In this document: positions 9,012-17,955 of the stretch, piece after piece
Layout: the number at the start of each line of letters is the position of its first letter
Position numbering within the stretch: position 1 is the stretch's first letter
Source of the DNA: CANHVK01 sp046304235
GTDB lineage: Bacteria; Bacteroidota; Bacteroidia; Flavobacteriales_D; Crocinitomicaceae
DNA length: 63,579 nt
Direction of reading: 5' to 3'
Assembly (NCBI GenBank): GCA_046304235.1
Contig: JBKCEW010000180.1
Coordinates: forward strand, 1 to 63,579
The notes under the pieces: model-generated
What the model saw: only the letters and a program-made list of their open reading frames with translations
Database searches by the model: none
Told to the model about the DNA's origin: nothing
Made by a program: the position numbers and the translations under genes

Positions 9012-10376
9012 TTATTTCCCGAAATTAGTTAACCATTCTGAGATTGTTCTCATTGCACTTGGTGAAAATGTTTCTTCGATAATGCCATATTCAGCAGGAT
9101 TACCCGTCTTAGATTTTTGAAACAAATGATTCAATTTTTTTAATTCGATGGTTTTAAAATTGTTGTTTCCCGATTGAGTGAGTATTTCTTTAATTGCATT
9201 TAGGTTTTTTTCACTCGGCACTTGTAAGTCAAGCGATCCGTTAACGGCTAAAACAGGACATTTAACTTGACTTAAATACACCTTTGGATCAAAAGTTAAA
9301 AAGTAACGAAACCAAGGGGTGTTTGTTTGATTATACATCATTAATGCTTGTTCTTCATCGTATTTATCTCCTAACAATTTTTTTTGTTCTGAAATGATTT
9401 CATTTTTGATGAAGTTTGTGTCTTTTTGTTGAATAAACAAATCAAATACTTTGGCATTGAAATTTTTAGTTTGTTGAATTTCTTGATCTGAAATTTTATT
9501 TGCTTTGGCTATCAATTCATATTGGTCGAGAAGTAATTCTTTTATTGGAGTTCCTGGTCCTGCTAATAATACGATAAAAGCGATATCCAAATTTCTTGAC
9601 GCAACGATTGGGGCAATCATTCCTCCTTCGCTATGTCCCATCAAACCGATGGATTCAACTTCATTTCTGTTTTTTAGATAGTTTATAGCGGCCTCTACAT
9701 CTGTTGCGAAGTCCATCGAAGTTGCAGTTGCGAAATTACCTGTTGATTTACTTACCCCTCGATCGTCATATCTTAAGACAGCATATCCTTGTTTTGTTAA
9801 ATAATCACTTAGTACCAAAAATGGCTTGTGACCCAACAATTCTTCATCTCTATTTTGAGGACCACTACCTGAAATTAAGATAATGGTTTTGTATTTTTTA
9901 TTGGTCGTCGGAAAGGTAAAAGTACCAGCAAGTTGATGTCCACCATTAGGGTTTACGAAAGTAACTTCTTCTGAATTGTAGGGAAAAGGTGAATTAGGCT
10001 CTTGTGGTTTTTTTTCAGTTTTCAATTCACCTGTTTGTCTTTTTAATTCCATTGGGAAAGATTGTCCCCTTTGTGTTAAATTACCTTGTATAGATTCAGA
10101 AGATATCAGTTTACCCGAATATTCAAATTTTATTTGACTGATTTCAATTTTTAAGGTTTTTTCTTTAATTGAAATTTGACTTGTTGGAATTCCTTTTGCA
10201 CCTTGTTTAGGACTATCCATTGTTGCTGTCAATCCATTCTGTGTACTGTCAATATGGAAGATTAGGGGAAGTTTAAAATTTTGAATATTTAATTCACCTT
10301 CCCAATTTCCTTTGATTGATTGCGATATTCCTAAATAGGGAAATGATAATAAAAGAATTAATAGGTTGTTTTTCAT
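9012..10376 (-). CDS. Exported alpha/beta hydrolase
   Basis: 454 residues. Residues 1-18 form a signal peptide (MKNNLLILLLSFPYLGIS), residues about 20-115 a beta-rich accessory domain, and residues about 135-454 an alpha/beta hydrolase. Visible motifs are ISGSGPQNRDEE (oxyanion region, about 168-179), YDDRGVSKSTG, nucleophile elbow GHSEGG with Ser249, the acid in NGSLDLQVPS (about 375) and the His in LNHLFQK (about 414). The GSGPQNRDE block is shared with secreted esterases and peptidases of Bacteroidota; the substrate cannot be told. The ATG overlaps the stop of the glycosyltransferase gene upstream by 4 nt (ATGA), so the two are translationally coupled. Confidence 0.85.
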   Translation of the reverse strand: MKNNLLILLLSFPYLGISQSIKGNWEGELNIQNFKLPLIFHIDSTQNGLTATMDSPKQGAKGIPTSQISIKEKTLKIEISQIKFEYSGKLISSESIQGNLTQRGQSFPMELKRQTGELKTEKKPQEPNSPFPYNSEEVTFVNPNGGHQLAGTFTFPTTNKKYKTIILISGSGPQNRDEELLGHKPFLVLSDYLTKQGYAVLRYDDRGVSKSTGNFATATSMDFATDVEAAINYLKNRNEVESIGLMGHSEGGMIAPIVASRNLDIAFIVLLAGPGTPIKELLLDQYELIAKANKISDQEIQQTKNFNAKVFDLFIQQKDTNFIKNEIISEQKKLLGDKYDEEQALMMYNQTNTPWFRYFLTFDPKVYLSQVKCPVLAVNGSLDLQVPSEKNLNAIKEILTQSGNNNFKTIELKKLNHLFQKSKTGNPAEYGIIEETFSPSAMRTISEWLTNFGK

Positions 10377-11308
10377 GTTTTTTGATGCTGTTTGTGTAAC
10401 AAATATAAATATTCCTGTTCTTTTTGACCTGGAGTTGGAATGAGTAAAGCCGGTTTTTGCAGTACTGCTAAATCCATAATGGTCGTATAACCAGTTCTTG
10501 ATATAACAGATTTACATTGATAAAATAGTTCATCTTTTTCTTTCCATGCGAGATGATTTACAAGTTCTAAGTTTTTTGGTAGAGTTTCAGTATCATAGTT
10601 TTTAGGTGAAATACATTTCAAAGTGTCGTTTGATTTTTTTGCAATTTCAATAACTTCAAGAAAAAGTTGTTCAGCATAAGGTTCGGGTCCGCTGATAACC
10701 GCAAGAATGAAATCTTTTTTCGGTAAATCTCTTTTTTCAAAACGCGATTGAATTCCTAAATAATGAATGTGCAATTTAGATGTATACATACTTAGTTTTC
10801 CTGCAAATGAATGATTTTCATCATCTAATACCCAAATTGATGTGAATTTTTGAAGTTGTTTTTTATGCCAATGATTTGTAATGTTTTGAATTCCTTTTAT
10901 AGGTAAGTTAATTTGATGCGTGATAAAAATGGAAGGAACTGTTTTATTTCTAAATCCATAGCGATGATCTGAAATCGTTAGGGTGATTTTTTGTTCTGTT
11001 ATAATTTTTTGAACAAATGTTTTATCATCTTTTATGCCAAGCAGTAAGTTTCTTGTATTGCGAAGTATTTCCATATTCCAATTCCCATCCCCTTTAAATA
11101 AAAAGGAACGACCTGGAAAAGCAATAGTCTCGATAGAAGGAATATATTCTTTTAAAATGTCTATCTGAAAAATTGTGCCTGCAAATAGAATTTGGTTTTC
11201 TTGTTTAAGTAATTTATTTAAGATTGGAATTGAACGCATCAAATGTCCCATACCCCAATCATTGCAAGCAAATAGAATTTTTTGGTTATTGATATCTTTC
11301 AAATTCAT
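10373..11308 (-). CDS. MurG-like (GT-B) glycosyltransferase
   Basis: 311 residues from the ATG at 11308 (MNLKDINNQKILFACNDWGM); a start 36 nt further upstream would run into the promoter region of the divergent fumarase gene. The N-terminal FACNDWGMGHLMRSIPIL is the glycine-rich nucleotide-sugar glycosyltransferase entry motif, and the C-terminal half has SVISRTGYTTIMDLAVLQKP followed by LIPTPGQKEQE, matching the GT28 C-terminal donor site (S/G-R-x-G with P-x-x-x-x-E). It is shorter than MurG and not in a cell-wall cluster, so the acceptor is unknown. It is coupled to the downstream hydrolase by a 4-nt overlap. Confidence 0.75.
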   Translation of the reverse strand: MNLKDINNQKILFACNDWGMGHLMRSIPILNKLLKQENQILFAGTIFQIDILKEYIPSIETIAFPGRSFLFKGDGNWNMEILRNTRNLLLGIKDDKTFVQKIITEQKITLTISDHRYGFRNKTVPSIFITHQINLPIKGIQNITNHWHKKQLQKFTSIWVLDDENHSFAGKLSMYTSKLHIHYLGIQSRFEKRDLPKKDFILAVISGPEPYAEQLFLEVIEIAKKSNDTLKCISPKNYDTETLPKNLELVNHLAWKEKDELFYQCKSVISRTGYTTIMDLAVLQKPALLIPTPGQKEQEYLYLLHKQHQKT

Positions 11309-11352
11309 TGTATAAAGGTAGTTTTTTGAATTTAGTTCCTCCAATATTTTCT

Positions 11353-11360
11353 TACATTTG
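11353..11360 (+). promoter_or_regulatory. TACATTTG -7 element of fumarase gene
   Basis: TACATTTG fits TAnnTTTG, 20 nt upstream of the fumarase ATG. A TTG at 11326-11328 lies 24 nt upstream, slightly longer than the usual spacer. Confidence 0.6.
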
Positions 11361-11380
11361 CACTCTAAAAATTATTAGTT

Positions 11381-12985
11381 ATGGCTGACTTTTTTTATCA
11401 AAATCCGTATCCAATTTTAGCGGATAAAACTGAATATAGAAAAATCACTTCTGAATACGTTAAAGTTGTAAATTACGGAAACAGAGAAGTGTTAGAAATT
11501 GATCCGAAAGGGTTGGAAGTTTTAGCTCAAGAAGCTTTAAGCGATGTTTCTTTTTACCTACGTACATCACACTTGGAAAAATTAAGAGCAATTCTTGATG
11601 ATCCAGAAGCGACTGATAACGATCGATTTGTAGCGTATAACTTACTTCAGAATGCTACAGTTGCAGCTGAAGGACAATTACCTTCTTGTCAGGATACCGG
11701 TACCGCAATTGTAATGGCGAAAAAAGGGGAGGATGTCTATACGGGAGTTATTGACGAAGAATTTCTATCGAAAGGAATTTACAATACCTATCAAGAAAAG
11801 AATTTACGTTTTTCTCAAGTTGTTCCAATCACGATGTTTGATGAAAAAAACTCAGGAACAAACTTACCAGCACAAATTGATATTTACGCTAAAAAAGGAA
11901 TGTCTTATGAATTTTTGTTTTTAGCCAAAGGTGGAGGTTCTGCTAATAAGACCTTTTTATACCAACGCACTAAATCCTTACTAAACGACGCTTCATTAGA
12001 GCAATTTGTAAGAGAGCGTATTAAAGATTTGGGTACAGCTGCTTGTCCACCATATCACTTAGCATTAGTAATAGGCGGAACATCTGCTGAAGCGAATTTA
12101 GCTGCGGTGAAAAAAGCATCAGCTGGTTATTTTGACGAGTTGCCAACAGAAGGAAACATGGGCGGTCAAGCGTTCCGTGATTTAGAATGGGAAAAACGTG
12201 TGCAACGAATTTGCCAAGAAAGTCAAATAGGGGCACAGTTTGGTGGTAAATATTTTACACATGATGTTCGTGTAATTCGTTTGCCAAGACACGCTGCTTC
12301 TTGTCCTGTTGGATTAGGTGTTTCTTGTTCTGCAGATAGAAATATCAAAGCTAAAATTACTAAAGATGGACTTTTTGTTGAGCAATTAGAACAAAATCCG
12401 AGAAGATTATTACCTGAAACAGCGCCACATTTGGAGGCTCCAGTTGAAATCAATTTAGATAGACCAATGAATGAAGTATTGGCTGAGTTAACAAAATATC
12501 CAATCAAAACACGTTTGAAATTAAACGGAACGCTTATTGTTGCAAGGGATATGGCTCATGCAAAAATCAAAGAATTGATTGATGCGGGTAAACCAATACC
12601 AGAATACTTTAAAAATCATCCGATTTATTATGCAGGTCCAGCGAAAACACCAGAGGGAATGCCTTCAGGAAGTTTCGGGCCTACAACAGCAGGAAGAATG
12701 GATGCATACGTTGATCAATTTCAATCGTTAGGTGGAAGTATGATTATGTTGGCAAAAGGAAATCGTTCTAAAGACGTAACCAATGCTTGTAATAAATATG
12801 GAGGATTCTACTTGGGGTCAATTGGTGGTCCAGCGGCTATTTTAGCAAAAGAAAATATTACATCTGTAGAAGTGGTCGATTTCGAAGAAATGGGAATGGA
12901 GGCAGTTCGAAAAATTACAATTAAAAATTTCCCTGCTTTCATCATTACTGATGATAAGGGGAACGATTTCTTTGAGAATTTGTAA
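11381..12985 (+). CDS. fumA: Class I fumarate hydratase, [4Fe-4S]
   Basis: 534 residues. It carries out the reversible hydration of fumarate to malate in the TCA cycle, in the cytoplasm. The class I iron-sulphur type is shown by three cysteines at positions nearly identical to those of E. coli FumA: Cys103 (LPSCQDTGTA), Cys222 (AACPPYH) and Cys316 (GVSCSADRN). The C-terminal beta-domain contains AGPAKTPEGMPSGSFGPTTAG (about residues 420-440), where the substrate carboxylates bind. Enzymes of this class are oxygen-labile. It is monocistronic with its own -7 box and a downstream hairpin terminator. No class II fumC is seen in this window. Confidence 0.95.
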   Translation: MADFFYQNPYPILADKTEYRKITSEYVKVVNYGNREVLEIDPKGLEVLAQEALSDVSFYLRTSHLEKLRAILDDPEATDNDRFVAYNLLQNATVAAEGQLPSCQDTGTAIVMAKKGEDVYTGVIDEEFLSKGIYNTYQEKNLRFSQVVPITMFDEKNSGTNLPAQIDIYAKKGMSYEFLFLAKGGGSANKTFLYQRTKSLLNDASLEQFVRERIKDLGTAACPPYHLALVIGGTSAEANLAAVKKASAGYFDELPTEGNMGGQAFRDLEWEKRVQRICQESQIGAQFGGKYFTHDVRVIRLPRHAASCPVGLGVSCSADRNIKAKITKDGLFVEQLEQNPRRLLPETAPHLEAPVEINLDRPMNEVLAELTKYPIKTRLKLNGTLIVARDMAHAKIKELIDAGKPIPEYFKNHPIYYAGPAKTPEGMPSGSFGPTTAGRMDAYVDQFQSLGGSMIMLAKGNRSKDVTNACNKYGGFYLGSIGGPAAILAKENITSVEVVDFEEMGMEAVRKITIKNFPAFIITDDKGNDFFENL

Positions 12986-12997
12986 ATATAAAAAACG

Positions 12998-13032
12998 AAG
13001 TCATCTTTTTCATTATGAAAGAGATGACTTTT
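12998..13032 (+). terminator. Intrinsic terminator of fumarase gene
   Basis: Stem AAGTCATCT (12998-13006) / AGATGACTT (13022-13030), extended inward by TTTTC/GAAAG-type pairs, followed by a T-tract. trmB begins only about 20 nt later. Confidence 0.85.
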
Positions 13033-13048
13033 TTATTTGTTTAGAATA

Positions 13049-13723
13049 ATGGCAAAAAACAAACTACGTCGATTTAGTGAAATGAAGGAATGGTCTAATG
13101 TGTTTGAACCAACATTGGATGAAAAATACAAAGAACCATTTCCTTTAAAAGGAAAATGGAACCAAGATTTCTTTAAAAACGACAATCCTATAGTGTTGGA
13201 ATTAGGTTGTGGTAAAGGGGAGTATAGTATAGGAATGGCGGATCATTTTCCAAACAAAAATTTTGTCGGAGTAGATATTAAAGGCGCGCGTATTTGGGTA
13301 GGAGCGAAAGATGCGGTTGAAAGAGGGGTTGATAATGTCGCTTTTTTAAGAACGAAAATTGATTTTATTACCGATTACTTTGGAGAGAATGAGGTAGATG
13401 AGATTTGGTTGACTTTTTCAGACCCACAGCCAAACAAACCGCGTAAACGTCTCACATCAAGTTTGTTTATCGAACGTTATCGTAAAATTTTAAAGCATGA
13501 AGGAATTATCCATTTAAAAACGGACTCCGATATTCTATTTGAATCTACGGAAGAAGAAATCAAAGAACACGGATATAATTGTCTTGAATTAACTTGGGAT
13601 TTATATGCTTCTTTAGAAAATAAAACGGAACTTGAAAAAGAAATTTTCTCGATAAAAACGCATTACGAGCAACTATTTACAGCGAAAGGAAGCGTGATCA
13701 AATACTGCAAATTCACGATTTAA
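13049..13723 (+). CDS. trmB: tRNA (guanine-N7-)-methyltransferase
   Basis: 224 residues from the ATG at 13049 (MAKNKLRRFSEM). It methylates G46 of the tRNA variable loop using SAM. The SAM site is VLELGCGKGEYS (about residues 49-60), followed by FVGVDIKGARIW, and the TrmB signature WLTFSDPQPNKPRKRLTS (about 120-137) with the catalytic Asp region. A start four codons upstream is in frame but sits inside the terminator tail. It is convergent with the response-regulator gene that follows. Confidence 0.93.
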   Translation: MAKNKLRRFSEMKEWSNVFEPTLDEKYKEPFPLKGKWNQDFFKNDNPIVLELGCGKGEYSIGMADHFPNKNFVGVDIKGARIWVGAKDAVERGVDNVAFLRTKIDFITDYFGENEVDEIWLTFSDPQPNKPRKRLTSSLFIERYRKILKHEGIIHLKTDSDILFESTEEEIKEHGYNCLELTWDLYASLENKTELEKEIFSIKTHYEQLFTAKGSVIKYCKFTI

Positions 13724-13737
13724 TATTGGTTAATGAA

Positions 13738-13758
13738 TTATAATTTATGAGTTAATTC
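13738..13758. repeat. Dispersed 21-nt intergenic repeat, copy 2
   Basis: Reverse complement, with one mismatch, of 8920-8940. The surrounding 13724-13788 spacer between convergent genes is made of related words (ATAATTCAT, CATAATC repeated), so it may form a hairpin in either transcript. Confidence 0.5.
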
Positions 13759-13788
13759 ATAATCCATAATCCATAACTTATAATTATT

Positions 13789-14457
13789 TTAGTATTCAAA
13801 CTTATATCCTATTCCTTTAACGGTTTTGATATGATTATCTCCTAATTTTTCACGTAACTTACGAACGTGAACATCAATCGTTCTATCTCCAACCACGATA
13901 TCTGTTCCCCAAACTTTTTCTAAAATTACATCACGTTCAAAAACGATGTCTGGACGTGAGGCTAAAAGAGCCAATAATTCAAATTCTTTTTTAGGAAGGT
14001 GAAACGTTTCTCCATTTTTTTCGACAATATATCGCTCACGATTGATTATGAAGGCATTTTTAGATTCAGCTTGTTCTTGTTTGTTAAATTCGTTTCGTCT
14101 TGTGATAGCATTTATTCTGCTAATTAAAACACGAGGCTTTACAGGTTTTGTTATATAATCATCTGCACCTGCATCTAGACCAGCAATTTGAGAATAATCC
14201 TCTCCACGTGCAGTCAAGAAGCAAATACGTGTATGAATTAATTCAGGAAGTTTTCGCAGGGTTTCGCATACTTCGATTCCATCTGTTTCAGGCATCATCA
14301 CATCTAAGATAATGACATCTGGTAAATATTTTTTTGCGATTTCAATGCCTTTGGCACCGTTGTTACATACCTCAACATCAAAACCTTCCTTTACTAGATT
14401 GTATTGTAATATATCTAAAATATCTTGTTCATCATCTATGATTAAAATTCTGCTCAT
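13789..14457 (-). CDS. OmpR/PhoB-family response regulator, orphan
   Basis: 222 residues. Receiver domain 1-120 has the acidic pocket IIDDEQD (Asp8, Asp9), phospho-acceptor Asp52 (VIILDVMMPETDG), Thr in FLTARGED and Lys in ITKPVKPR. The C-terminal winged helix (about 130-220) has FELLALLASRPDIVFERD and the recognition region VGDRTIDVHVRKLREKLG, ending in GIGYKFEY. It binds DNA as an OmpR-type regulator. No histidine kinase gene is adjacent, unlike the close paralogue at 57761-58471, which has one; they share the layout and most motif wording, so this looks like a duplicated PhoB-type regulator. The target genes are not evident. Confidence 0.93.
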   Translation of the reverse strand: MSRILIIDDEQDILDILQYNLVKEGFDVEVCNNGAKGIEIAKKYLPDVIILDVMMPETDGIEVCETLRKLPELIHTRICFLTARGEDYSQIAGLDAGADDYITKPVKPRVLISRINAITRRNEFNKQEQAESKNAFIINRERYIVEKNGETFHLPKKEFELLALLASRPDIVFERDVILEKVWGTDIVVGDRTIDVHVRKLREKLGDNHIKTVKGIGYKFEY

Positions 14458-14624
14458 ACAGTTTTTTTCTTAAAGGAATGTAAAGTTACGAATATCTTAT
14501 GAAAGTGCCGCTTATGTTATGTGTAGTTTTCGGTAATATTAATAATTTCGTAATATTGATGAGTGAGATAATAAAAGATTATGAAATGAATATAGGTTAT
14601 ACAATATTCATTTCTTTTTTACTT

Positions 14625-14632
14625 TAATTTTG
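14625..14632 (+). promoter_or_regulatory. Possible TAATTTTG -7 element of tsaB
   Basis: TAATTTTG fits TAnnTTTG but ends only 7 nt before the tsaB ATG, so a transcript from it would have almost no leader. No matching TTG is seen at the -33 distance. Confidence 0.35.
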
Positions 14633-14639
14633 TATAACG

Positions 14640-15329
14640 ATGAAACACTACATTCTACATCTCGAAACCTCAACGCAGGTATGTTCGGTTGCCCTTTCTT
14701 TGAATGGCGAATTAATTGCTTTAAAAGACATTACTGATAAGGGATTCGTTCATGGTGAAATGATAACTCTACTTATAGAAGAGGTATTAAAACAAGTTGA
14801 CGTTTCAATAACTGAATTATCAGCAGTTTCAGTAGCTTCTGGACCAGGATCTTACACAGGGTTGAGAATCGGTGTTTCTACAGCGAAAGGATTATGTTAT
14901 GCTTTAAATATTCCATTGATTGCCATTGATTCATTAAAATGTCTGGAACAAGTAGCAAGAATGAACTATTATAAAGAGACAATTGTTTCTATGATAGATG
15001 CAAGAAGAATGGAAGTTTTTTCAGCTATATATAATTCCGAAGGTGAAGTAGTTAAAACTATATCGGCTGACATTTTAGATGAGCAATCATATGAAGCTTT
15101 TTTACCTTTTACAGTTGTTGGTGATGCTGTTGGAAAAGTAAAAAGTATTTGGGAAAATAGAGCTATCCGATTTGATGAATCTTGTATTGCGTCTGCGAAA
15201 GGCCAGGTTAGAATAGGGTATGAAAAATTTCAGAAACAAGAATTTGAGGATGTTGCTTATTTTGAACCGTTTTATTTAAAAGATTTTGTGACAGGAGTTT
15301 CAACTAAAAACGCACTGAATAATGGATAA
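14640..15329 (+). CDS. tsaB: tRNA threonylcarbamoyladenosine biosynthesis protein TsaB
   Basis: 229 residues. It is the non-catalytic ASKHA-fold partner of TsaD in making t6A37 in ANN-decoding tRNAs. N-terminal ILHLETSTQVCSVALS, then VHGEMITLLIEEVL and the diagnostic SVASGPGSYTGLRIGVSTAKG (about residues 65-85) identify it, followed by VSMIDARRMEVF. Its last 8 nt overlap the start of the DAHP synthase gene, so translation of the two is probably coupled although the pathways are unrelated. Confidence 0.93.
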   Translation: MKHYILHLETSTQVCSVALSLNGELIALKDITDKGFVHGEMITLLIEEVLKQVDVSITELSAVSVASGPGSYTGLRIGVSTAKGLCYALNIPLIAIDSLKCLEQVARMNYYKETIVSMIDARRMEVFSAIYNSEGEVVKTISADILDEQSYEAFLPFTVVGDAVGKVKSIWENRAIRFDESCIASAKGQVRIGYEKFQKQEFEDVAYFEPFYLKDFVTGVSTKNALNNG

Positions 15330-16392
15330 TCTAGCAAATCAAATTTTGACGTCTAAAAGACCTTTTGTTATTGCAGGTCCTTGTAGTGTTGAAACCGAAG
15401 AACAAACACATACAATAGTTCAGCAACTTGCATATGAAGGTAAGGTTCAGTTGATTCGTGCTGGAATTTGGAAACCTAGAACCAGACCAGATTCTTTTGA
15501 AGGAATTGGAGAAAAAGGATTACCTTGGTTAAAAGAGGCATGTAATCAGGCAAATCTTCCTTTTGCAGTTGAAGTCGCCAATACAAAACATGCTGAAATA
15601 GCATTAAAAGAAGGTGCGAATGTTTTATGGATTGGTGCAAGAACAACAGTAAATCCATTTGCAGTACAAGAAATAGCAGATTGTTTGAAAGGAATTAATA
15701 TTCCTGTGATGATAAAAAATCCAGTCAATCCTGATTTGAATTTGTGGATTGGTGCTTTTGAAAGATTGCAACATGCTGGAATTACAGATTTAGTTGCTAT
15801 TCATCGTGGTTTTTCAGTTTATAAACACGAAGTGTATCGCAATGTACCTAATTGGGAGATTCCGATTGCTTTAAAACAAGAATTACCAAATGTACCTCTG
15901 ATTTGTGATCCGAGTCACATTGCTGGAAGAACCGATTTATTATTAGAAGTTTCTCAAAAAGCAATGGACTTAAATTATGCTGGTTTGATGATTGAAACCC
16001 ATCCAAATCCCGAGCAGGCTTGGTCGGATGCAAAACAGCAAATAACAGCAAAAGGCTTAAGTGAATTATTAGATTCATTAATTTTAAGAACGAGACAGTC
16101 AGATACTTTTACGACTAAAGAGTTAGAATCTTACAGACAAAAAGTAGCTGAATTGGATACTGCCATGTTTGAGTTGATGTCAGAACGAATGAAAATAAGT
16201 GAAGCAATAGGTCAGTTCAAAAAAGCAAATAACATTACAATTCTGCAAGAAGAGCATTGGAAAAAATTGTTGGATTCTCGTTTGAAATTAGCCGAGGACT
16301 TACAGTTGAGTTCAGAATTTGTTAGGTCTATTTTAGACGCAATCCATTTGGAATCAATCACTAGACAAATCAACGTGATGAATCATTCGTAA
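15322..16392 (+). CDS. Bifunctional DAHP synthase / chorismate mutase
   Basis: 356 residues. The N-terminal domain (about 1-255) is a type I-beta DAHP synthase related to KDO8P synthase: FVIAGPCSVE, RAGIWKPRTRPDSFEG, WIGARTTVNPF, IPVMIKNPVNPD, and LICDPSHIAGR, which holds metal and substrate ligands. The C-terminal domain (about 265-350) is an AroQ-class chorismate mutase helical bundle (SYRQKVAELDTAMFELMSER, KISEAIGQFKK). The fusion joins the first step of the shikimate pathway to the phenylalanine/tyrosine branch; in homologues the mutase domain also mediates feedback by prephenate. It overlaps tsaB by 8 nt and is followed 2 nt later by the EPSP synthase gene. Confidence 0.93.
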   Translation: MDNLANQILTSKRPFVIAGPCSVETEEQTHTIVQQLAYEGKVQLIRAGIWKPRTRPDSFEGIGEKGLPWLKEACNQANLPFAVEVANTKHAEIALKEGANVLWIGARTTVNPFAVQEIADCLKGINIPVMIKNPVNPDLNLWIGAFERLQHAGITDLVAIHRGFSVYKHEVYRNVPNWEIPIALKQELPNVPLICDPSHIAGRTDLLLEVSQKAMDLNYAGLMIETHPNPEQAWSDAKQQITAKGLSELLDSLILRTRQSDTFTTKELESYRQKVAELDTAMFELMSERMKISEAIGQFKKANNITILQEEHWKKLLDSRLKLAEDLQLSSEFVRSILDAIHLESITRQINVMNHS

Positions 16393-16394
16393 AA

Positions 16395-17642
16395 ATGAAT
16401 GTAACTATTTATCCCAAAAAATACTCAGGTATTATTGTTGTCCCTGCTTCTAAAAGTGATACCCAACGTACCGTATTAGCTGCTGCAGTATCCAACGGAA
16501 AATCAATACTAAAGAATGTTGGTGAAAGTTCCGATGATAAAGCTATTTTATCAAGTATCCAAGAATTAGGAGCTAAAGTTAAACTTTTTAGCGAAAATCA
16601 AATTGAAGTTACTGGTATAGAAAACTTTCCTTCTGACATCATTTTACATTGTGGCGAAAGCGGGTTAGGTTCTCGTTTATTAATTTCTATGTGTGCTTGT
16701 CATAGTGGCAATTTTACATTACTTGGTGAGGGTTCCTTATTGAAAAGAGGTATGTCATTTTATGTCGATTTTTTTGAGAAAAATAAAATAGAAGCTTCAT
16801 TTACAAATGAAATTTATTTACCTATAATTTTAAACGGAGGATTAAAACCTGGGACGTTCGTTGTTGATGGAAGTCAGAGTTCGCAATATATTTCGGGTTT
16901 GTTGATGGGATTACCTTTATTAAAAAGTAATAGTAAGCTCGTAGCTCAAAATTTGAAAAGTACGCCATATGTAGAAATGACTATCCAAACGTTAAAAAAA
17001 TTTGGCGTTCAAATAGATAGGTATGAAAACGATACATTTCTAATTGAAGGAAACCAATCTTATAAAGCAACTGAATATACCATTGAGTCCGATTGGAGTA
17101 GTGCCAGTTTTTGGTTAGTTGCAAGTGCATTAGGGCAAGATATACGAGTTTCTGGACTTCAATTAGATAGTTTACAGGCTGATAGAATTATCCTTGAGAT
17201 TTTTAAAACAGCTGGTTGCCAAGTTAATCTAGAAGAGGGATTAATAAGTATCGATGGTTCAAATCGTAAGGCGTTTGAAGCAGATTTAACCGATTGTCCA
17301 GATTTGTTTCCAGTTTTAACAATTTTCGCACTTTTCTGTAAAGGAACAACCTTCTTACAAGGCGTTGAAAGATTAGTGAATAAAGAAAGCAATCGAGGAA
17401 AAGTATTGAATGAGGAATTATCCAAATTAGGAGTAGAAATTCAGCTTATAGAAAATACAATGGTCATCGAAGGTGTAGAAACGATTTCGGGAGGAACGAT
17501 TTCTTCTCACAACGACCATCGCATTGCTATGGCTTTCGCTATTTTAGGAATGTTTTCCAAAAGTCCAATCACGATCGAAAATGCGGAAGCTGTTTCAAAA
17601 AGTTACCCGAATTTTTGGGAAGAGTTTGAGTTGATTAGATAG
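16395..17642 (+). CDS. aroA: 3-phosphoshikimate 1-carboxyvinyltransferase (EPSP synthase)
   Basis: 415 residues. It adds enolpyruvate from PEP to shikimate-3-phosphate. Motifs in order: VVPASKSDTQRTVLAA (about residues 15-30, Lys and Ser bind substrate), GESGLGSRLLISM (about 87-99, where a NAGTAxR-type motif sits in typical enzymes), VVDGSQSSQYISGLLMGLPL (about 156-175), and SSHNDHRIAMAFAI (about 370-383). The GESGLGSR variant with Ser in place of the usual Ala is typical of some Bacteroidota. It is translated 2 nt after the DAHP synthase/chorismate mutase gene. It is convergent with the MNT gene and shares 8 bp at the 3' ends. Confidence 0.93.
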   Translation: MNVTIYPKKYSGIIVVPASKSDTQRTVLAAAVSNGKSILKNVGESSDDKAILSSIQELGAKVKLFSENQIEVTGIENFPSDIILHCGESGLGSRLLISMCACHSGNFTLLGEGSLLKRGMSFYVDFFEKNKIEASFTNEIYLPIILNGGLKPGTFVVDGSQSSQYISGLLMGLPLLKSNSKLVAQNLKSTPYVEMTIQTLKKFGVQIDRYENDTFLIEGNQSYKATEYTIESDWSSASFWLVASALGQDIRVSGLQLDSLQADRIILEIFKTAGCQVNLEEGLISIDGSNRKAFEADLTDCPDLFPVLTIFALFCKGTTFLQGVERLVNKESNRGKVLNEELSKLGVEIQLIENTMVIEGVETISGGTISSHNDHRIAMAFAILGMFSKSPITIENAEAVSKSYPNFWEEFELIR

Positions 17643-17955
17643 TGTTTTTATAAATCACCTTCCCAACTCTATCAATATGTTCTTTTAATTCAATAGATTG
17701 ATTTTTTTCATAATGAACCAAATCAAATTTATAAGGTAAATTTGATAGTTCGTTTAACTCATCATCAAGTTGATTGATTTCTTCAAATGTTACATATTCT
17801 CCTTTGATTGAGAGATCTACATCACTACCTTTTTTGAAATTTCCTTTGGCTCTACTACCAAAAATATGTACTTCTTGGATTGAAGGAAATTTTTGGAACA
17901 ACTGAATAAGAAAGTTGAGGTCTGAAGGCAAAAGACCAAAAGAGTTTGAATTCAT
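17635..17955 (-). CDS. MNT-type minimal nucleotidyltransferase (antitoxin-like)
   Basis: 106 residues. The polymerase-beta-like motif GSX10DXD is complete: Gly33-Ser34 (HIFGSRAKG) and Asp45-x-Asp47 (SDVDLSI), with a further acidic residue in the FDLVHYE strand. In the HEPN/MNT type VII systems this protein adds AMP to the HEPN partner and inactivates it. It starts within the ATGA overlap with the upstream HEPN-like gene, the usual order for the HI0074/HI0073 pair, so the two are co-translated. Alternative roles in housekeeping nucleotide transfer have also been proposed for this pair. Confidence 0.85.
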   Translation of the reverse strand: MNSNSFGLLPSDLNFLIQLFQKFPSIQEVHIFGSRAKGNFKKGSDVDLSIKGEYVTFEEINQLDDELNELSNLPYKFDLVHYEKNQSIELKEHIDRVGKVIYKNTI

